Both the position numbers and the translations under genes were made by a program. 64,000 nt of DNA. Origin: Rugosimonospora africana (lineage in GTDB: Bacteria > Actinomycetota > Actinomycetes > Mycobacteriales > Micromonosporaceae). Position 1 is the first letter of the stretch; the number at the start of each line of letters is the position of its first letter. This document shows, piece by piece, positions 17,714-26,329 of the stretch. The stretch is taken from the NCBI RefSeq assembly GCF_016862975.1, contig NZ_BONZ01000002.1, positions 1 through 64,000 on the forward strand, read 5' to 3'. The notes under the pieces are model-generated. The model did no database searches. It saw only the letters and a list, made by a program, of their open reading frames with translations, and had not been told where the DNA came from.

Positions 17714-18406
17714 TCAGGCGCCCCCGGCCGGCAGCCCCCGGCGCAGCACCGCGTTCTCGACCGCCGTCCAGCTCATCGTGGTGACCAGGTAGAGCGCGGC
17801 CGCAAGCGGCACCACCAGGAGACTGGCCACGCTCAGGTACGGCAGCACCCGCATGATCCCGTTGGGTACGGCGGTGGCGTTCGCGGCCGCGACGCGCCTG
17901 GCCCGGCGATCCGCCAGGATGCCCAGGCCGACCAGGACGACCACAAACGGTACGAACACCAGCGGATGGCCGCCCCCGATCAGCCGAGTGGACAGTGCCA
18001 CCCCGAACAGCTGGTGCGTGAGCAGCACGTTCGCGTGCCCGGCGATCCGTGCCGCGCTGAACATCCGATACGTGATCATAAAAAACGGCGCCTGTACCAA
18101 GGCCGGAAGGCACCCGGCCAGCGGCGAGACACCCTCGGCGCGGTACAGCTCGGTCAGCTCGGTACCCAGCCGGGCCCGATCCTGGCCATGGCGCTGCTGA
18201 AGCTCCCGCACCTTCGGAGCGAGTACGGCGCGGCTTCGCTCGCCGCGCACCGCGGCCAAGGTCAGCGGCAGGAGCAGGGCGCGCAGGGCGACGGTGCACA
18301 GCACGATCGCGGTGGCCACGCCGCCGGCCGGTGCGAGCGCACCGGCGACGTGAACGATGAGCGAGTAGACGACGGCGGTCGCGTCGTCGACAAACGGAAT
18401 GGACAT
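17714..18406 (-). CDS. YidC/Oxa1-family membrane protein insertase
   Basis: This 230-residue protein has the five-helix YidC/Oxa1 core. The first segment precedes a basic cytoplasmic hairpin (ELQQRHGQDRARLGTELTEL), then GVSPLAGCLPALVQAPFF, the most conserved YidC signature. It has no large extracytoplasmic domain and no lipobox. Because it is short and not beside rnpA-rpmH, it is probably a second, divergent YidC-like paralogue and not the housekeeping copy. It would insert or fold inner membrane proteins. ATG 18406 begins MSIPFVDD. The DUF6412 gene lies upstream on the same strand. Confidence 0.88.
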   Translation of the reverse strand: MSIPFVDDATAVVYSLIVHVAGALAPAGGVATAIVLCTVALRALLLPLTLAAVRGERSRAVLAPKVRELQQRHGQDRARLGTELTELYRAEGVSPLAGCLPALVQAPFFMITYRMFSAARIAGHANVLLTHQLFGVALSTRLIGGGHPLVFVPFVVVLVGLGILADRRARRVAAANATAVPNGIMRVLPYLSVASLLVVPLAAALYLVTTMSWTAVENAVLRRGLPAGGA

Positions 18407-18532
18407 GTGAGAACCCCTCGGGCCGAATCTGACGTCAGACACCAGATGCGGCCGCCCACCGCCCACCGGAGGCACGGGTACCCGCGCCACGGCGCGTGAG
18501 CACCGGGCGTCGGTACGCCGGGGAAGTCGGGG

Positions 18533-18958
18533 TCAGGCGGCCGCGTGGGCCGCGCAGGGCGCTCTGGGTCGGGAGCGCCCGGGGGCGTCCGGGTCCGCGT
18601 AGCGGGGGATGCCGGTGCGGTGGGCCTCTTGACGCAGGATGCGCGCCCGCCGCCAGGCGACGCCGCCGGGAATGGCACGGCGAGCCAGCAGCCGGGCGGC
18701 CAGGACGGCGACCAGCAGGACACCGATGGCGGCGGCGGTGCCGGCCAGCAGTCCGGCCGGCCCAACGTCGCCGAGCAGTTCGAGGTGCGGCGCCCGGAAA
18801 TGCGGCGCTCCGAGATGCGGCGCCCCGAGATGCGGCGTGGCGAGTCCGGCGGCCCAGAGTGCCGGCGCCCCGAGGCCGGGCAGGCCGAGCCACGACAGCG
18901 CGAGGCCGAGCAGCCCGAGGCTCACCAGCGGCGAGCCGGCCGCACCGAGCCAGGCCAT
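18533..18958 (-). CDS. DUF6412-type membrane protein
   Basis: This 141-residue protein has an N-terminal hydrophobic segment, an HLGAP-type pentapeptide stretch, a second membrane segment (LLAGTAAAIGVLLVAVLAAR) and a basic C-terminus ending in PGRSRPRAP. That C-terminus is the mark of the DUF6412 family, which is commonly encoded beside YidC-like genes in actinomycetes, as here. Function is unknown; a role with the neighbouring insertase is inferred from location. ATG 18958 is preceded by a GGGAGGGGG ribosome-binding tract. Confidence 0.7.
   Translation of the reverse strand: MAWLGAAGSPLVSLGLLGLALSWLGLPGLGAPALWAAGLATPHLGAPHLGAPHFRAPHLELLGDVGPAGLLAGTAAAIGVLLVAVLAARLLARRAIPGGVAWRRARILRQEAHRTGIPRYADPDAPGRSRPRAPCAAHAAA
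18785..18844 (-). repeat. 15-bp tandem repeat inside the DUF6412 gene
   Basis: Four 15-bp units (first at 18785) encode HLGAP/HFRAP pentapeptides between the two membrane segments of the protein. Confidence 0.8.
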
Positions 18959-19021
18959 CGCGTCAACACCCCCTCCCGGGCGAACCGTCTCAGAGTAGAA
19001 GCGGTCTGCAACCATAGACAG

Positions 19022-20038
19022 ATGTCTGTCCCGAAGGCGGTGCCGGGCACGGCCCGCCGGCCGACCATGGTCGACGTCGCCCGGCACGCGGGGGTGAGCC
19101 TCAAGACCGTCTCCCGGGTGGTCAACGGCGAGCCGGCAGTGGCGCAGCAGCTGATCGACCGGGTGCTCGCGGCGATCGCCGAGCTGGGGTTCCGGCGCAA
19201 CGACATCGCCCGCAACCTGCGCTCCGGCCGGGTCAACGCGACCATCGGGCTGCTCATCGAGGAGATCGACAACCCGTTCTACGCGGCGATCACCAGCGCC
19301 GCCGCGCAGATCGCGTCGGCGCACGACACGCTGCTGATGACGGCGTCCTCGGAGGAGGATCCGGAGCGGGAGCGGCAGTTGCTGCTCGACCTGTGCCAAC
19401 GCCGGGTGGACGGGCTGCTGGTGGTGCCGGCCGGTACCGACCACTCGTTCCTGCGCCGGGAGGTCGAGATGGGCATGCCGGTGGTGTTCCTGGACCGGCC
19501 GCCCGGGCAGCTGCTGGCCGACACGGTACTGCTGGACAACCGGGGCGGCGCGCGCGACGGGATGGCGCGGCTGCTGGCCGCCGGCCACCGGCGGGTCGGC
19601 GTACTGCTGGACTCGACGGCCGTCTACACGATGCGCGAGCGCCTGGCCGGGGTACGCGACGCCCTGGACGCCGCCGGGGTCGGGTACGACGAGGCACTGG
19701 TACGGGACGGGGTCAAGACGCCCGAGGCGGCGGCGGACGCCGTGGCCGACCTGCTGCGCCTGGCCGACCCGCCGACCGCGTTCTTCGGTACCAACAACCG
19801 GATCACCGTCGGCGCCCTGCGGCAGCTGTGGCAGCTAGGCAGCGACGCGGAGCTGACCGGGTTCGACGACTTCGAGCTGTCCCACCTGATGCCGCGCCCG
19901 CTGACCGTGATCGCCTACGATCCCCGGGAACTGGCCCGGGAGGCCACCCGGCTGCTGTTCCGCCGGATCGCCGGCGACACCTCGCGGCCGGCCACCACGG
20001 TGCTGCCGACACAGCTGGTGGCACGGGGTATCCGGTAA
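19022..20038 (+). CDS. LacI-family transcriptional regulator
   Basis: This 338-residue repressor has the LacI helix-turn-helix (PTMVDVARHAGVSLKTVSRV) at residues about 14-35 and a periplasmic-binding-protein-like ligand domain with TIGLLIEEIDNPFYAAI and DGLLVVPAG. The effector sugar cannot be read from the sequence and no sugar transporter is adjacent. It is divergent from the DUF6412 gene, with a 63-bp gap. The next gene downstream, on the same strand, encodes a formylglycine-enzyme-like domain and may be a target. ATG 19022 was chosen because homologues begin shortly before the HTH. Confidence 0.92.
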   Translation: MSVPKAVPGTARRPTMVDVARHAGVSLKTVSRVVNGEPAVAQQLIDRVLAAIAELGFRRNDIARNLRSGRVNATIGLLIEEIDNPFYAAITSAAAQIASAHDTLLMTASSEEDPERERQLLLDLCQRRVDGLLVVPAGTDHSFLRREVEMGMPVVFLDRPPGQLLADTVLLDNRGGARDGMARLLAAGHRRVGVLLDSTAVYTMRERLAGVRDALDAAGVGYDEALVRDGVKTPEAAADAVADLLRLADPPTAFFGTNNRITVGALRQLWQLGSDAELTGFDDFELSHLMPRPLTVIAYDPRELAREATRLLFRRIAGDTSRPATTVLPTQLVARGIR

Positions 20039-20079
20039 TTTCACCCTCGGCGCGCCGTGGAGACTTATACCTTTTGTGG

Positions 20080-20667
20080 GTGAGTCAGTGCGTTTCGATA
20101 ACGCCGCACCGGGGACCGGGCGGGCCTCCGCCCTCGGCCGACATGGTCTGGATCCCCAGCGGCAGCTGTGAGCTGGGCCCGGTCGACGGGTTCTGGGTCG
20201 ACGCCTGCCCGGTGACGAACCAGGAGTTCGCGGCGTTCACGCGGGAAACCGGGTACTGCCCGGTCGCCTGCCGGGAGGCGGGCCAGATCCAGTGGCGGTA
20301 CCCGGAGGGGTGGGACGACCACCCGGTGACCGACGTGTCCTGGGTGGACGCGGTGGCGTACGCGGCGTGGGCAGGCAAGGCGTTGCCCACCGAGGCGGAG
20401 TGGGCGTGTGCCGCGCACGACGCCCTGGCCTGCGACACCGGCGGTGCCCAGCCGGGCGGCACCCGGCCGGTCGCCACCGGCTCACCCAACGGGTACGGGC
20501 TGTACGACGTGTTCGGCGGCGTACGGGAGTGGACCGCGGACTGGCACCCGATCGGCGGCCCGGTACCGCTGAAGGTGGTCAAGGGCGGCACCCGGACCGG
20601 TCAGCCACAACCGGTCCACGGGCATGCCGGGAACATCGGCTTCCGGTGCGTGGTCCGCACCGGCTGA
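20080..20667 (+). CDS. Compact SUMF1/formylglycine-enzyme-like protein
   Basis: This 195-residue protein has the ordered motifs of the FGE-sulfatase (SUMF1) fold: MVWIPSG, DACPVTNQEFAAF, VTDVSWVDAVAYAAWAGK, LPTEAEWACAAH, GLYDVFGGVREWTADW, KVVKGGTR and GFRCV. It is shorter than typical 250-300 residue members and lacks the usual central insertion. The segment that in true formylglycine-generating enzymes carries an active Cys reads REWTADW, so catalytic sulfatase maturation is doubtful. The start is uncertain: GTG 20080 or ATG 20143, which begins right at the domain. It follows the LacI gene by 41 bp. Confidence 0.75.
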   Translation: MSQCVSITPHRGPGGPPPSADMVWIPSGSCELGPVDGFWVDACPVTNQEFAAFTRETGYCPVACREAGQIQWRYPEGWDDHPVTDVSWVDAVAYAAWAGKALPTEAEWACAAHDALACDTGGAQPGGTRPVATGSPNGYGLYDVFGGVREWTADWHPIGGPVPLKVVKGGTRTGQPQPVHGHAGNIGFRCVVRTG

Positions 20668-20685
20668 CGCCTGTACGGTCACGGG

Positions 20686-21048
20686 ATGGACCTGGTGTCG
20701 CCGCTGCGGGCGATCTGTCTCGGCTTTCCCGACGTGACCGAGCGTCCCAGTCACAGCGCGCCGACCTGGTTCGTCCGCGACCGAAAGTCCTTCGTGACCC
20801 TGTGGGAGCACGGCCACCACGACAACCGGTTCGCGCACCTGTGGTGTGCCGCACCCCCGGGCGTGCAGCGGGAGCTGATCGCCGCCGATCCGGACCGGTT
20901 CTTCCGGCCGCCGTACGTGGGCGGGCGCGGCTGGATCGGGGTACGGCTCGACGGCCGGGTCGACTGGGCCGAGATCGCCGAGTTGGCCGAGGACGCGTAC
21001 CGGATGGTCGCCCCGGCCACCCTGGTGAAGCGGCTCGACGCCGGCTGA
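20686..21048 (+). CDS. MmcQ/YjbR-family DNA-binding-like protein
   Basis: This 120-residue protein matches the MmcQ/YjbR (CyaY-like fold) family from end to end: CLGFPDVTERPSHSAPTWFV near the start, KSFVTLW, the GWIGVRLDG motif and a C-terminal helix ending ATLVKRL. Members are widespread and are annotated as DNA-binding on structural grounds, but their function is not established. It follows the SUMF1-like gene by 18 bp on the same strand and converges on a DUF2000 gene. Confidence 0.85.
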   Translation: MDLVSPLRAICLGFPDVTERPSHSAPTWFVRDRKSFVTLWEHGHHDNRFAHLWCAAPPGVQRELIAADPDRFFRPPYVGGRGWIGVRLDGRVDWAEIAELAEDAYRMVAPATLVKRLDAG

Positions 21049-21093
21049 GCCCCCGCCGGCCCGGCCGGCCTGCGAGGTCCCGGCGAGCCGGCG

Positions 21094-21504
21094 TCACGGG
21101 TGCAGCGCCAGCCCCTTCAGCGCCTTGTCGACGTCGTTGCGCCGCCCATAGGCGGCCAACCCGACCAGACGCAGGTCGGCCGCCTGGACGGCGCGGACTA
21201 CCGCGCGGTTGTCCGCGTCGTTGTCGGTGGCGAACATGTCCTCGGTGTAGATCGCGGTACGCAGGAAACGGGTCAGCGCCCGCTCCCGGGCCTGGGCCAG
21301 GCCGTCCTTGCCGGCCCCGAAGACCAGCACCGGCTGGCCGAGCGTGGGCAGGTACCGGTTGCCCGAGCCGTCGACGTACGGCTCACCGATGAGCTCCGGT
21401 ACGTCGGCGGCGATGGCACCGGCCAGGTACGCGGTGACATTCAACCGCTGCCAGCTCGCCAGGTCGTCGCGTACCACGATTCCGATCTTGGTGTCAAAGC
21501 GCAC
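21094..21504 (-). CDS. DUF2000 family protein
   Basis: This 136-residue protein matches the DUF2000 family: KIGIVVRDDLASWQRLNVTAYLAG at the start, then GEPYVDGSGN, PVLVFGAGKDGL and IYTEDMFAT. The family resembles peptidyl-tRNA hydrolase II in fold but its activity is unknown. GTG 21504 gives the standard VRFDTKIG start. It is divergent from an AraC-type regulator gene 61 bp away, a pairing that suggests it is a target of that regulator. Confidence 0.82.
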   Translation of the reverse strand: MRFDTKIGIVVRDDLASWQRLNVTAYLAGAIAADVPELIGEPYVDGSGNRYLPTLGQPVLVFGAGKDGLAQARERALTRFLRTAIYTEDMFATDNDADNRAVVRAVQAADLRLVGLAAYGRRNDVDKALKGLALHP

Positions 21505-21565
21505 GGGCCCAGCCTGCCCGCGCCCGGCCGCGTCGTCTTGAACGCTGGTGCGGCACGATGGGCGG

Positions 21566-22477
21566 ATGGGTGACTGGGCCCGGTACCGGCGATCGCCGGA
21601 CGTGCCGCTGGAGGTGATGCGGGCGCACTTCGAGCGCCACGCGTACCACCGGCACGCCCACGACACCTACTCGCTGGGCGTGACCGAGGCCGGCGCGCAG
21701 ACCTTCACCTGCCGCGGTGGCACGTTCACGAGCGCGGGCGGAATGGTCATGGCGTTCAATCCCGACGACCCGCACGACGGGCACGCCGCCAACCGGCTCG
21801 GTTTCACGTACCGGATGGTGCACATCGGTCCCGAACTGATGGCTGGGGTGTTGCGCGACGCGGCCGAGCGGCCGGTTGGGCTGCCGCTGTTCGCCGAGCC
21901 GGTCGTCACCGCCCCGGAGGTGGCCCGCCGCCTGCTCGACCTGAGCAACGCGCTGCTGGACGAGACTCCGACCCTCGGCGCTGCCGGCCCAAACCGCCAA
22001 GGATCGCCGCTTGACCGCGGCGGAAACGGCCTCGCCTCGCTGCGCCACGACGAGTTGCTGACCCGCGTGGTGTGGGCGATCACCCGGCACTCGCGCCGTC
22101 GGGCGAGCCCTTCCGGAGCCGCGCCGCTCGCCCGGGTGACCGGTGCCGATGTGGTACGGGTCGCCGAGCGGGCCCGCGCCGTGCTGGACGAGGCTGGGCT
22201 CGCCGAGGTGAGCGCCGGACGACTGGCCGAGGCGACCGGCCGCAGCAGATTCACCGTGTACCGGTCGTTCCAGGCCCGCTATGGCCTGTCTCCCAGCGAC
22301 TACCAGCGACAGCTACGTGTGCGGGCCGCCCGGCGAATGCTCGGCGACGGAGTGCCCGCGGCACGGGCGGCGGCGCTGGCCGGGTTCGCCGATCAGAGCC
22401 ATCTGAACCGCTGGTTCCTGCGGTACTTCGGCATCACGCCGGGCGCGTTCCAGCGAGCATTGGTCGGCCCGGGCTGA
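21566..22477 (+). CDS. AraC-family transcriptional regulator
   Basis: This 303-residue regulator has an N-terminal cupin-like sensing domain (HYHRHAHDTYSLGVTEAG, with paired His) and a C-terminal double helix-turn-helix: VSAGRLAEATGRSRFTVYRSF and ARAAALAGFADQSHLNRWF. ATG 21566 was preferred to an upstream GTG at 21548. Its ligand is unknown. The divergent DUF2000 gene is the most likely regulated neighbour. Confidence 0.9.
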   Translation: MGDWARYRRSPDVPLEVMRAHFERHAYHRHAHDTYSLGVTEAGAQTFTCRGGTFTSAGGMVMAFNPDDPHDGHAANRLGFTYRMVHIGPELMAGVLRDAAERPVGLPLFAEPVVTAPEVARRLLDLSNALLDETPTLGAAGPNRQGSPLDRGGNGLASLRHDELLTRVVWAITRHSRRRASPSGAAPLARVTGADVVRVAERARAVLDEAGLAEVSAGRLAEATGRSRFTVYRSFQARYGLSPSDYQRQLRVRAARRMLGDGVPAARAAALAGFADQSHLNRWFLRYFGITPGAFQRALVGPG

Positions 22478-22517
22478 GTCCGCCCAAGCGCCGTGAGGGA
22501 CTGGGTAAGTTTCAAAG

Positions 22518-24128
22518 ATGAGTCTGTCCAGCCGGGCCATGGAACGGCTGTTCCACCTGCCCCCCGCGGTCACCCGGGCGGTCCGCGTCCACCGGGACCT
22601 GCCGGTCACCACGCGCGACGGCGTCGTCCTGCGGACCGATCACTGGGAGCCCCGGCTGCGCGGCGCACCAACGATCCTCATCCGGACGCCGTACGGGCGG
22701 GGTGGCGTGATCGGGCTGGTCTCCGGCCGGATGCTGGCCGAGCGCGGCTTCCACGTGGTCATACAGAGCTGCCGCGGGACGTTCGACTCCGGCGGCGAGT
22801 GGGAGCCGCTGCGGTACGAGCGGGAGGACGGGCTCGACGCGGTCGCCTGGATCGAGCGGCAGCCGTGGTTCGACGGAAACCTGTTCACCTACGGGCCGAG
22901 CTACCTGGGTTTCACCCAGTGGGCGATCGCTGCCGAGGCCGGCCCGGCGCTCAAGGGCATGCTGACCGCGGTCACCGCGTCCGCGTTCCGCGACCCCACC
23001 TACGCCGGCGGCGCGTACTCGCTGGACACCATCCTCAACTGGGCCACGCTGACCAGCAACCAGGGCGGTTCCCTGCTGTCCTTCGCCTACAAGCAGTACC
23101 GCGCCCAGCCGCGCCTGCGCCGCGCCTGGACACACCTTCCACTGTCCGAAGTGGACACTCTGGCGACCGGCGCGGAGGTCGCGTTCTTCCAGGACTGGCT
23201 GGCTCACTGCGAGCCGGGCGACCCGTACTGGACGCCACGCGGTAACGCCGACGTGTCCCGGGTACAGGCACCGGTGTGCATGGTCGGCGGGTGGTACGAC
23301 ATCTTCCTGCCCTGGCAGCTGCGCGACTACGCCACCCTGCGCGCCACCGGGGCGGCACCCCGGCTGGTCATCGGCACCTGGACACACGCCGATATGGCGC
23401 TGCTGGACGCGTCGATGAGCGAGGCGATCGCCTGGTTCCGCGCGGCGATGAACGGCGGTGCCCGCGGCGGGATCCGGGTACACGTGGGTGGCGTGAACGA
23501 GTGGCGGGAGCTGCCCGCCTGGCCGCCGCACGACCGCGGCGAGGCTTGGCTCCTGCAACCCGGCGGCGGGCTGGCCCCTACCCCGCCCGCTGCCGGCGCG
23601 CCGGACCGGTTCCGGTACGACCCGGCCGACCCGACGCCGTCGCCCGGCGGGGCGCTGCTGACCCGGCAGGCCGGCCGGGTTGACAACCGGGCGGTGGAGG
23701 CCCGGTCGGACACTGTCGTCTATACCAGCGAACCGCTGGCGGCCGACGTCGAGACGATCGGCCCGGTCTCGGCGACCGTCCACATCGGGGCCGACGGCGA
23801 GTACTTCGACGTGGCTGTCCGGGTCTGTGACGTCGATCCGGGTGGGCGCTCGGAGAACATCACCGACGGGCTGGTCCGGGTCTGCCCGGGTATGTTCCCA
23901 CCGGACGCCGACGGGGTGCGCGCCGTCGAGGTCGAGCTGTGGCCGATGGGGTACGTGTTCCGGCGCGGTCACCGGATCCGGGTGCAGCTGGCCGGCGGAG
24001 CCCATCCCCGGTACGCGCGCAACACCGGTACCAGCGAGCCTCTGGGCTCGGCGACCGAGCTGCGTCCGGTGACCCAGGACATCTGGCATGACGAGCGGCA
24101 CCCGTCCCAGCTGCGGTTGCCGATCTGA
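22518..24128 (+). CDS. CocE/NonD-family hydrolase (X-Pro dipeptidyl-peptidase type)
   Basis: This 536-residue protein has the serine alpha/beta hydrolase core of the S15/CocE family. DGVVLRTDHW begins the domain, IRTPYGRGG and QSCRGTFDSGGEW follow, and the nucleophile Ser lies in YGPSYLGFTQW. The Asp/His members are expected in GWYDIF and the later WTHAD segment. A C-terminal jelly-roll domain (PVSATVHIGADGEYFDVAVR, RRGHRIRVQLAG) is present. These enzymes cleave X-Pro peptides, acyl esters or beta-lactam side chains; the substrate here is unknown. No signal peptide is evident. A dispersed repeat and a strong hairpin begin eight bases after the stop. Confidence 0.92.
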   Translation: MSLSSRAMERLFHLPPAVTRAVRVHRDLPVTTRDGVVLRTDHWEPRLRGAPTILIRTPYGRGGVIGLVSGRMLAERGFHVVIQSCRGTFDSGGEWEPLRYEREDGLDAVAWIERQPWFDGNLFTYGPSYLGFTQWAIAAEAGPALKGMLTAVTASAFRDPTYAGGAYSLDTILNWATLTSNQGGSLLSFAYKQYRAQPRLRRAWTHLPLSEVDTLATGAEVAFFQDWLAHCEPGDPYWTPRGNADVSRVQAPVCMVGGWYDIFLPWQLRDYATLRATGAAPRLVIGTWTHADMALLDASMSEAIAWFRAAMNGGARGGIRVHVGGVNEWRELPAWPPHDRGEAWLLQPGGGLAPTPPAAGAPDRFRYDPADPTPSPGGALLTRQAGRVDNRAVEARSDTVVYTSEPLAADVETIGPVSATVHIGADGEYFDVAVRVCDVDPGGRSENITDGLVRVCPGMFPPDADGVRAVEVELWPMGYVFRRGHRIRVQLAGGAHPRYARNTGTSEPLGSATELRPVTQDIWHDERHPSQLRLPI

Positions 24129-24135
24129 GTCGTTC

Positions 24136-24170
24136 GACCAGTCCGGCTCGGCGCGTCTGGCGCCGCGCCA
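24136..24170 (+). repeat. Partial copy of the 54-bp element
   Basis: About 35 bp match the unit at 13409 with three substitutions, starting seven bases after the CocE-like stop. The similarity stops where the second arm of the hairpin begins. Confidence 0.75.
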
Positions 24171-24180
24171 GACGCGCCGA
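24148..24180 (+). terminator. Perfect 15-bp hairpin after the CocE-like gene
   Basis: TCGGCGCGTCTGGCG and its exact complement are separated by three bases. It probably ends transcription from the hydrolase gene. The rest of the gap to 24351 shows no gene. Confidence 0.65.
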
Positions 24181-24351
24181 GACCGGTCGATGACCGCGTG
24201 ACCGGCCGCCGCCCCCCGTTACCCGAATCCGACCCTGACCCGATCAGACGCGGCCTTTTGCGGCGGCCGGTCACGCGGCACCCGAGTCCAATCTTGATCC
24301 ACCGAGTCAAGGCCGGGGCGGATTCGCCGAGAAATCCCCGAAACGGGCCGC

Positions 24352-25380
24352 TCAATCGGTGATGCTGGCCGGCACCGGCCGGTTCGTTTCGATCCACAGG
24401 TCGATGCGCGCCCACCACTGGTACAGCCACTCGATGCGGGCCTCCGCCTCCACCGGCACGTCCGCCCGCGGCACCAGCCACCACTGCATGATGATGGTCT
24501 TGTCCATCGGCAACGCCTGCCAGACATCGGTGATGGTCATCAGGTGGTCCACCCCGGTGTGCCCGACCATGATGACGTCCGCGTCCGGCGCGGCATCGAG
24601 CGCGGCGAGCACGCCGCCGGGATGGGGCGGCAGCACGTTGTGCATCCGTTGTGCGCGGCGCGCCATCTGCGGCAGCCCCAGCCGGTTCAGCCGGGCGATC
24701 GCCCGTTCCCAGCGGCGCAAGGTGAAGTTGCCACCTTCTGGGAAGATGAGCAGCGCATCGTGCTGGCCCAGCCCGGCGGCCAGCGAGGCGATCTCCGCTT
24801 CCGCCTGCTCGCCGCGTTGCCGGCCCGGCGCGATGAACCGGCTGGGCAGCCGGTGCAACAGCACGTCGATGGTGGGATCCCACTCCAGCGCCTCTTTGAG
24901 CACGATGCGGGGATCGCGGTCGTACCAGTTGATGAGCGCGTGGGCGAGCAGGAACGAGTCCCCCGGCCCAGCGTGCCGGCTGAGCACCAGCAGCGGTCGG
25001 CCGGCGGGTACCGAGTCCGGCGCCGTACCCTCGATCTCCACGTGCAGCCGCAGCACCCACTTGGCCTGCTGGTACAGCACCCGCATGGCACGGCCGCAGA
25101 GCCGGTAGTGGGCCCGCTGGAACGCCGGCCGGCGCACCGCGGCACCGAATCCAGAGCCCACCCACAGGACGAACATCACCGCCAGCGCGACCGCCTCGAC
25201 GAGCAGGTACACCGTGGTGAGCCAGAGCAGCCGCAGTGGCCGCAGCCGCCCGGGCACCAGCGGCGAGCCGGCGAGCGTCAGCAGTACCCACGCCGGTGCC
25301 GTACCCACCAGTGCCAGCGCCAGCCCGACAACCACCGGTGCCAGCAGCACCCGGCGAAGCCAGCGCGGAGGTGGTCTCAT
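24352..25380 (-). CDS. 1-acyl-sn-glycerol-3-phosphate acyltransferase-like protein
   Basis: This 342-residue protein has two or three N-terminal membrane helices and a PlsC-type domain. The canonical NHxxxxD motif appears as SRHAGPGDSFLL, so Asn is Ser but the catalytic His and Asp are kept; IFPEGGNFTLRRW corresponds to the FPEGTR block. It probably acylates a lysophospholipid or a related acceptor at the inner membrane face. Its ATG overlaps the stop of the patatin gene (ATGA), so a deacylation-reacylation pair is suggested. Confidence 0.88.
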   Translation of the reverse strand: MRPPPRWLRRVLLAPVVVGLALALVGTAPAWVLLTLAGSPLVPGRLRPLRLLWLTTVYLLVEAVALAVMFVLWVGSGFGAAVRRPAFQRAHYRLCGRAMRVLYQQAKWVLRLHVEIEGTAPDSVPAGRPLLVLSRHAGPGDSFLLAHALINWYDRDPRIVLKEALEWDPTIDVLLHRLPSRFIAPGRQRGEQAEAEIASLAAGLGQHDALLIFPEGGNFTLRRWERAIARLNRLGLPQMARRAQRMHNVLPPHPGGVLAALDAAPDADVIMVGHTGVDHLMTITDVWQALPMDKTIIMQWWLVPRADVPVEAEARIEWLYQWWARIDLWIETNRPVPASITD

Positions 25381-26210
25381 ACCGACATCGCGTCCAGGTA
25401 CTCCACGGAAGCCTCGTAGGCCCGGCTGATCCGTCGAGCGGCAGCGGCCACGTCGCGGTAGGCCAGCGGCGAGTCGTCGCGCTCGGAGCCGCCACCGGTG
25501 GGCATCACGTACACGTCGACGTGCTCCGGGATGGCGGACATCTCGCGGGCGTACCGGTGCCGGCGCGACACCTCGAAGGCGACCTTCGCCACATCCCACA
25601 GGTACCGGGGAGCCTTCAGCGGCCGGTCGATCCGGCCGACCTGGAGCACGTAGACGGTCCGGGCGCCCAACTCCACGGCGCGGCCGACCGGGATCGAGTT
25701 GACGATCCCGCCGTCGATGAAGTGCTCGCCCTCGATGGCGATCGGCGGCAGGAGCCCCGGCACCGCCGACGAGGCGAGCACCGCCGGCACCAGGTCGCCC
25801 TGGCTGAACCAGTGCTCGGCGGCGCGCTCGATGCTGGCCGCGCAGCACTCGAACCGGACGCGCAGGTCGGCGAAGCTGGTCGCCCCGCCGAGTTCCCGGT
25901 ACAGCATGTCGCGCAGCGGCTTGGGAGAGTGCAGGTGAGTACCGCGCCGGGCCACCCGTACCAGTTGCCGGGAAGTGGAGCCGCCGTACACCTCCCGGGC
26001 CTGTGGCGATGCCCACAGCCGGCCCAGCCGTTCGGTGACCGCCTCGGTCGGGTCGGCGGCCACCAGTACGCCGTTGACCGCGCCGATCGAGGTGCCCACG
26101 ATCAGGTCCGGCCGTACGCCGTGCCGTAGCAGCGCACGGAGCATGCCGACCTCGACCGCGCCGAGGACTCCACCGCCGCCGAGAACGAACGCGACCGGAC
26201 CAACAGACAC
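25377..26210 (-). CDS. Patatin-like phospholipase
   Basis: This 277-residue protein has all catalytic features of bacterial patatins: the oxyanion loop LGGGGVLGAVEVGML, the nucleophile Ser in GTSIGA, and the catalytic Asp in HFIDGGIVN. It should hydrolyse acyl esters of membrane lipids in the cytoplasm. GTG 26210 was chosen because the domain starts immediately after it. The stop overlaps the acyltransferase start by four bases, so the two genes form a translationally coupled operon. A 46-bp dispersed element lies 41 bp upstream. Confidence 0.92.
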   Translation of the reverse strand: MSVGPVAFVLGGGGVLGAVEVGMLRALLRHGVRPDLIVGTSIGAVNGVLVAADPTEAVTERLGRLWASPQAREVYGGSTSRQLVRVARRGTHLHSPKPLRDMLYRELGGATSFADLRVRFECCAASIERAAEHWFSQGDLVPAVLASSAVPGLLPPIAIEGEHFIDGGIVNSIPVGRAVELGARTVYVLQVGRIDRPLKAPRYLWDVAKVAFEVSRRHRYAREMSAIPEHVDVYVMPTGGGSERDDSPLAYRDVAAAARRISRAYEASVEYLDAMSV

Positions 26211-26251
26211 ACGATCATCGTGCCACGACGGCGGCAGGACAGCTCGGTACC

Positions 26252-26297
26252 GCCTGGGCGCAGCCGGAGCCGGTCTGTGGCGGAGGCGAGCACAGGC
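26252..26297 (+). repeat. 46-bp structured dispersed element, full copy
   Basis: This copy ends in the complementary arms GCCTG and CAGGC and has two GCC/GGC stem steps around a seven-base loop. Other full copies are at 31383, 35791, 35849 and 44035. It lies between the patatin and permease genes. Confidence 0.88.
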
Positions 26298-26329
26298 CCA
26301 CGCCAATCAGCCTGAGCGGGGGATGCCGG

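Noticed and set aside
19016-19027. AGACA-GA-TGTCT inverted repeat at the LacI gene start as an operator
   Set aside because: It is short, overlaps the start codon, and lacks the central CG typical of LacI-family operators; left unlisted as likely chance.
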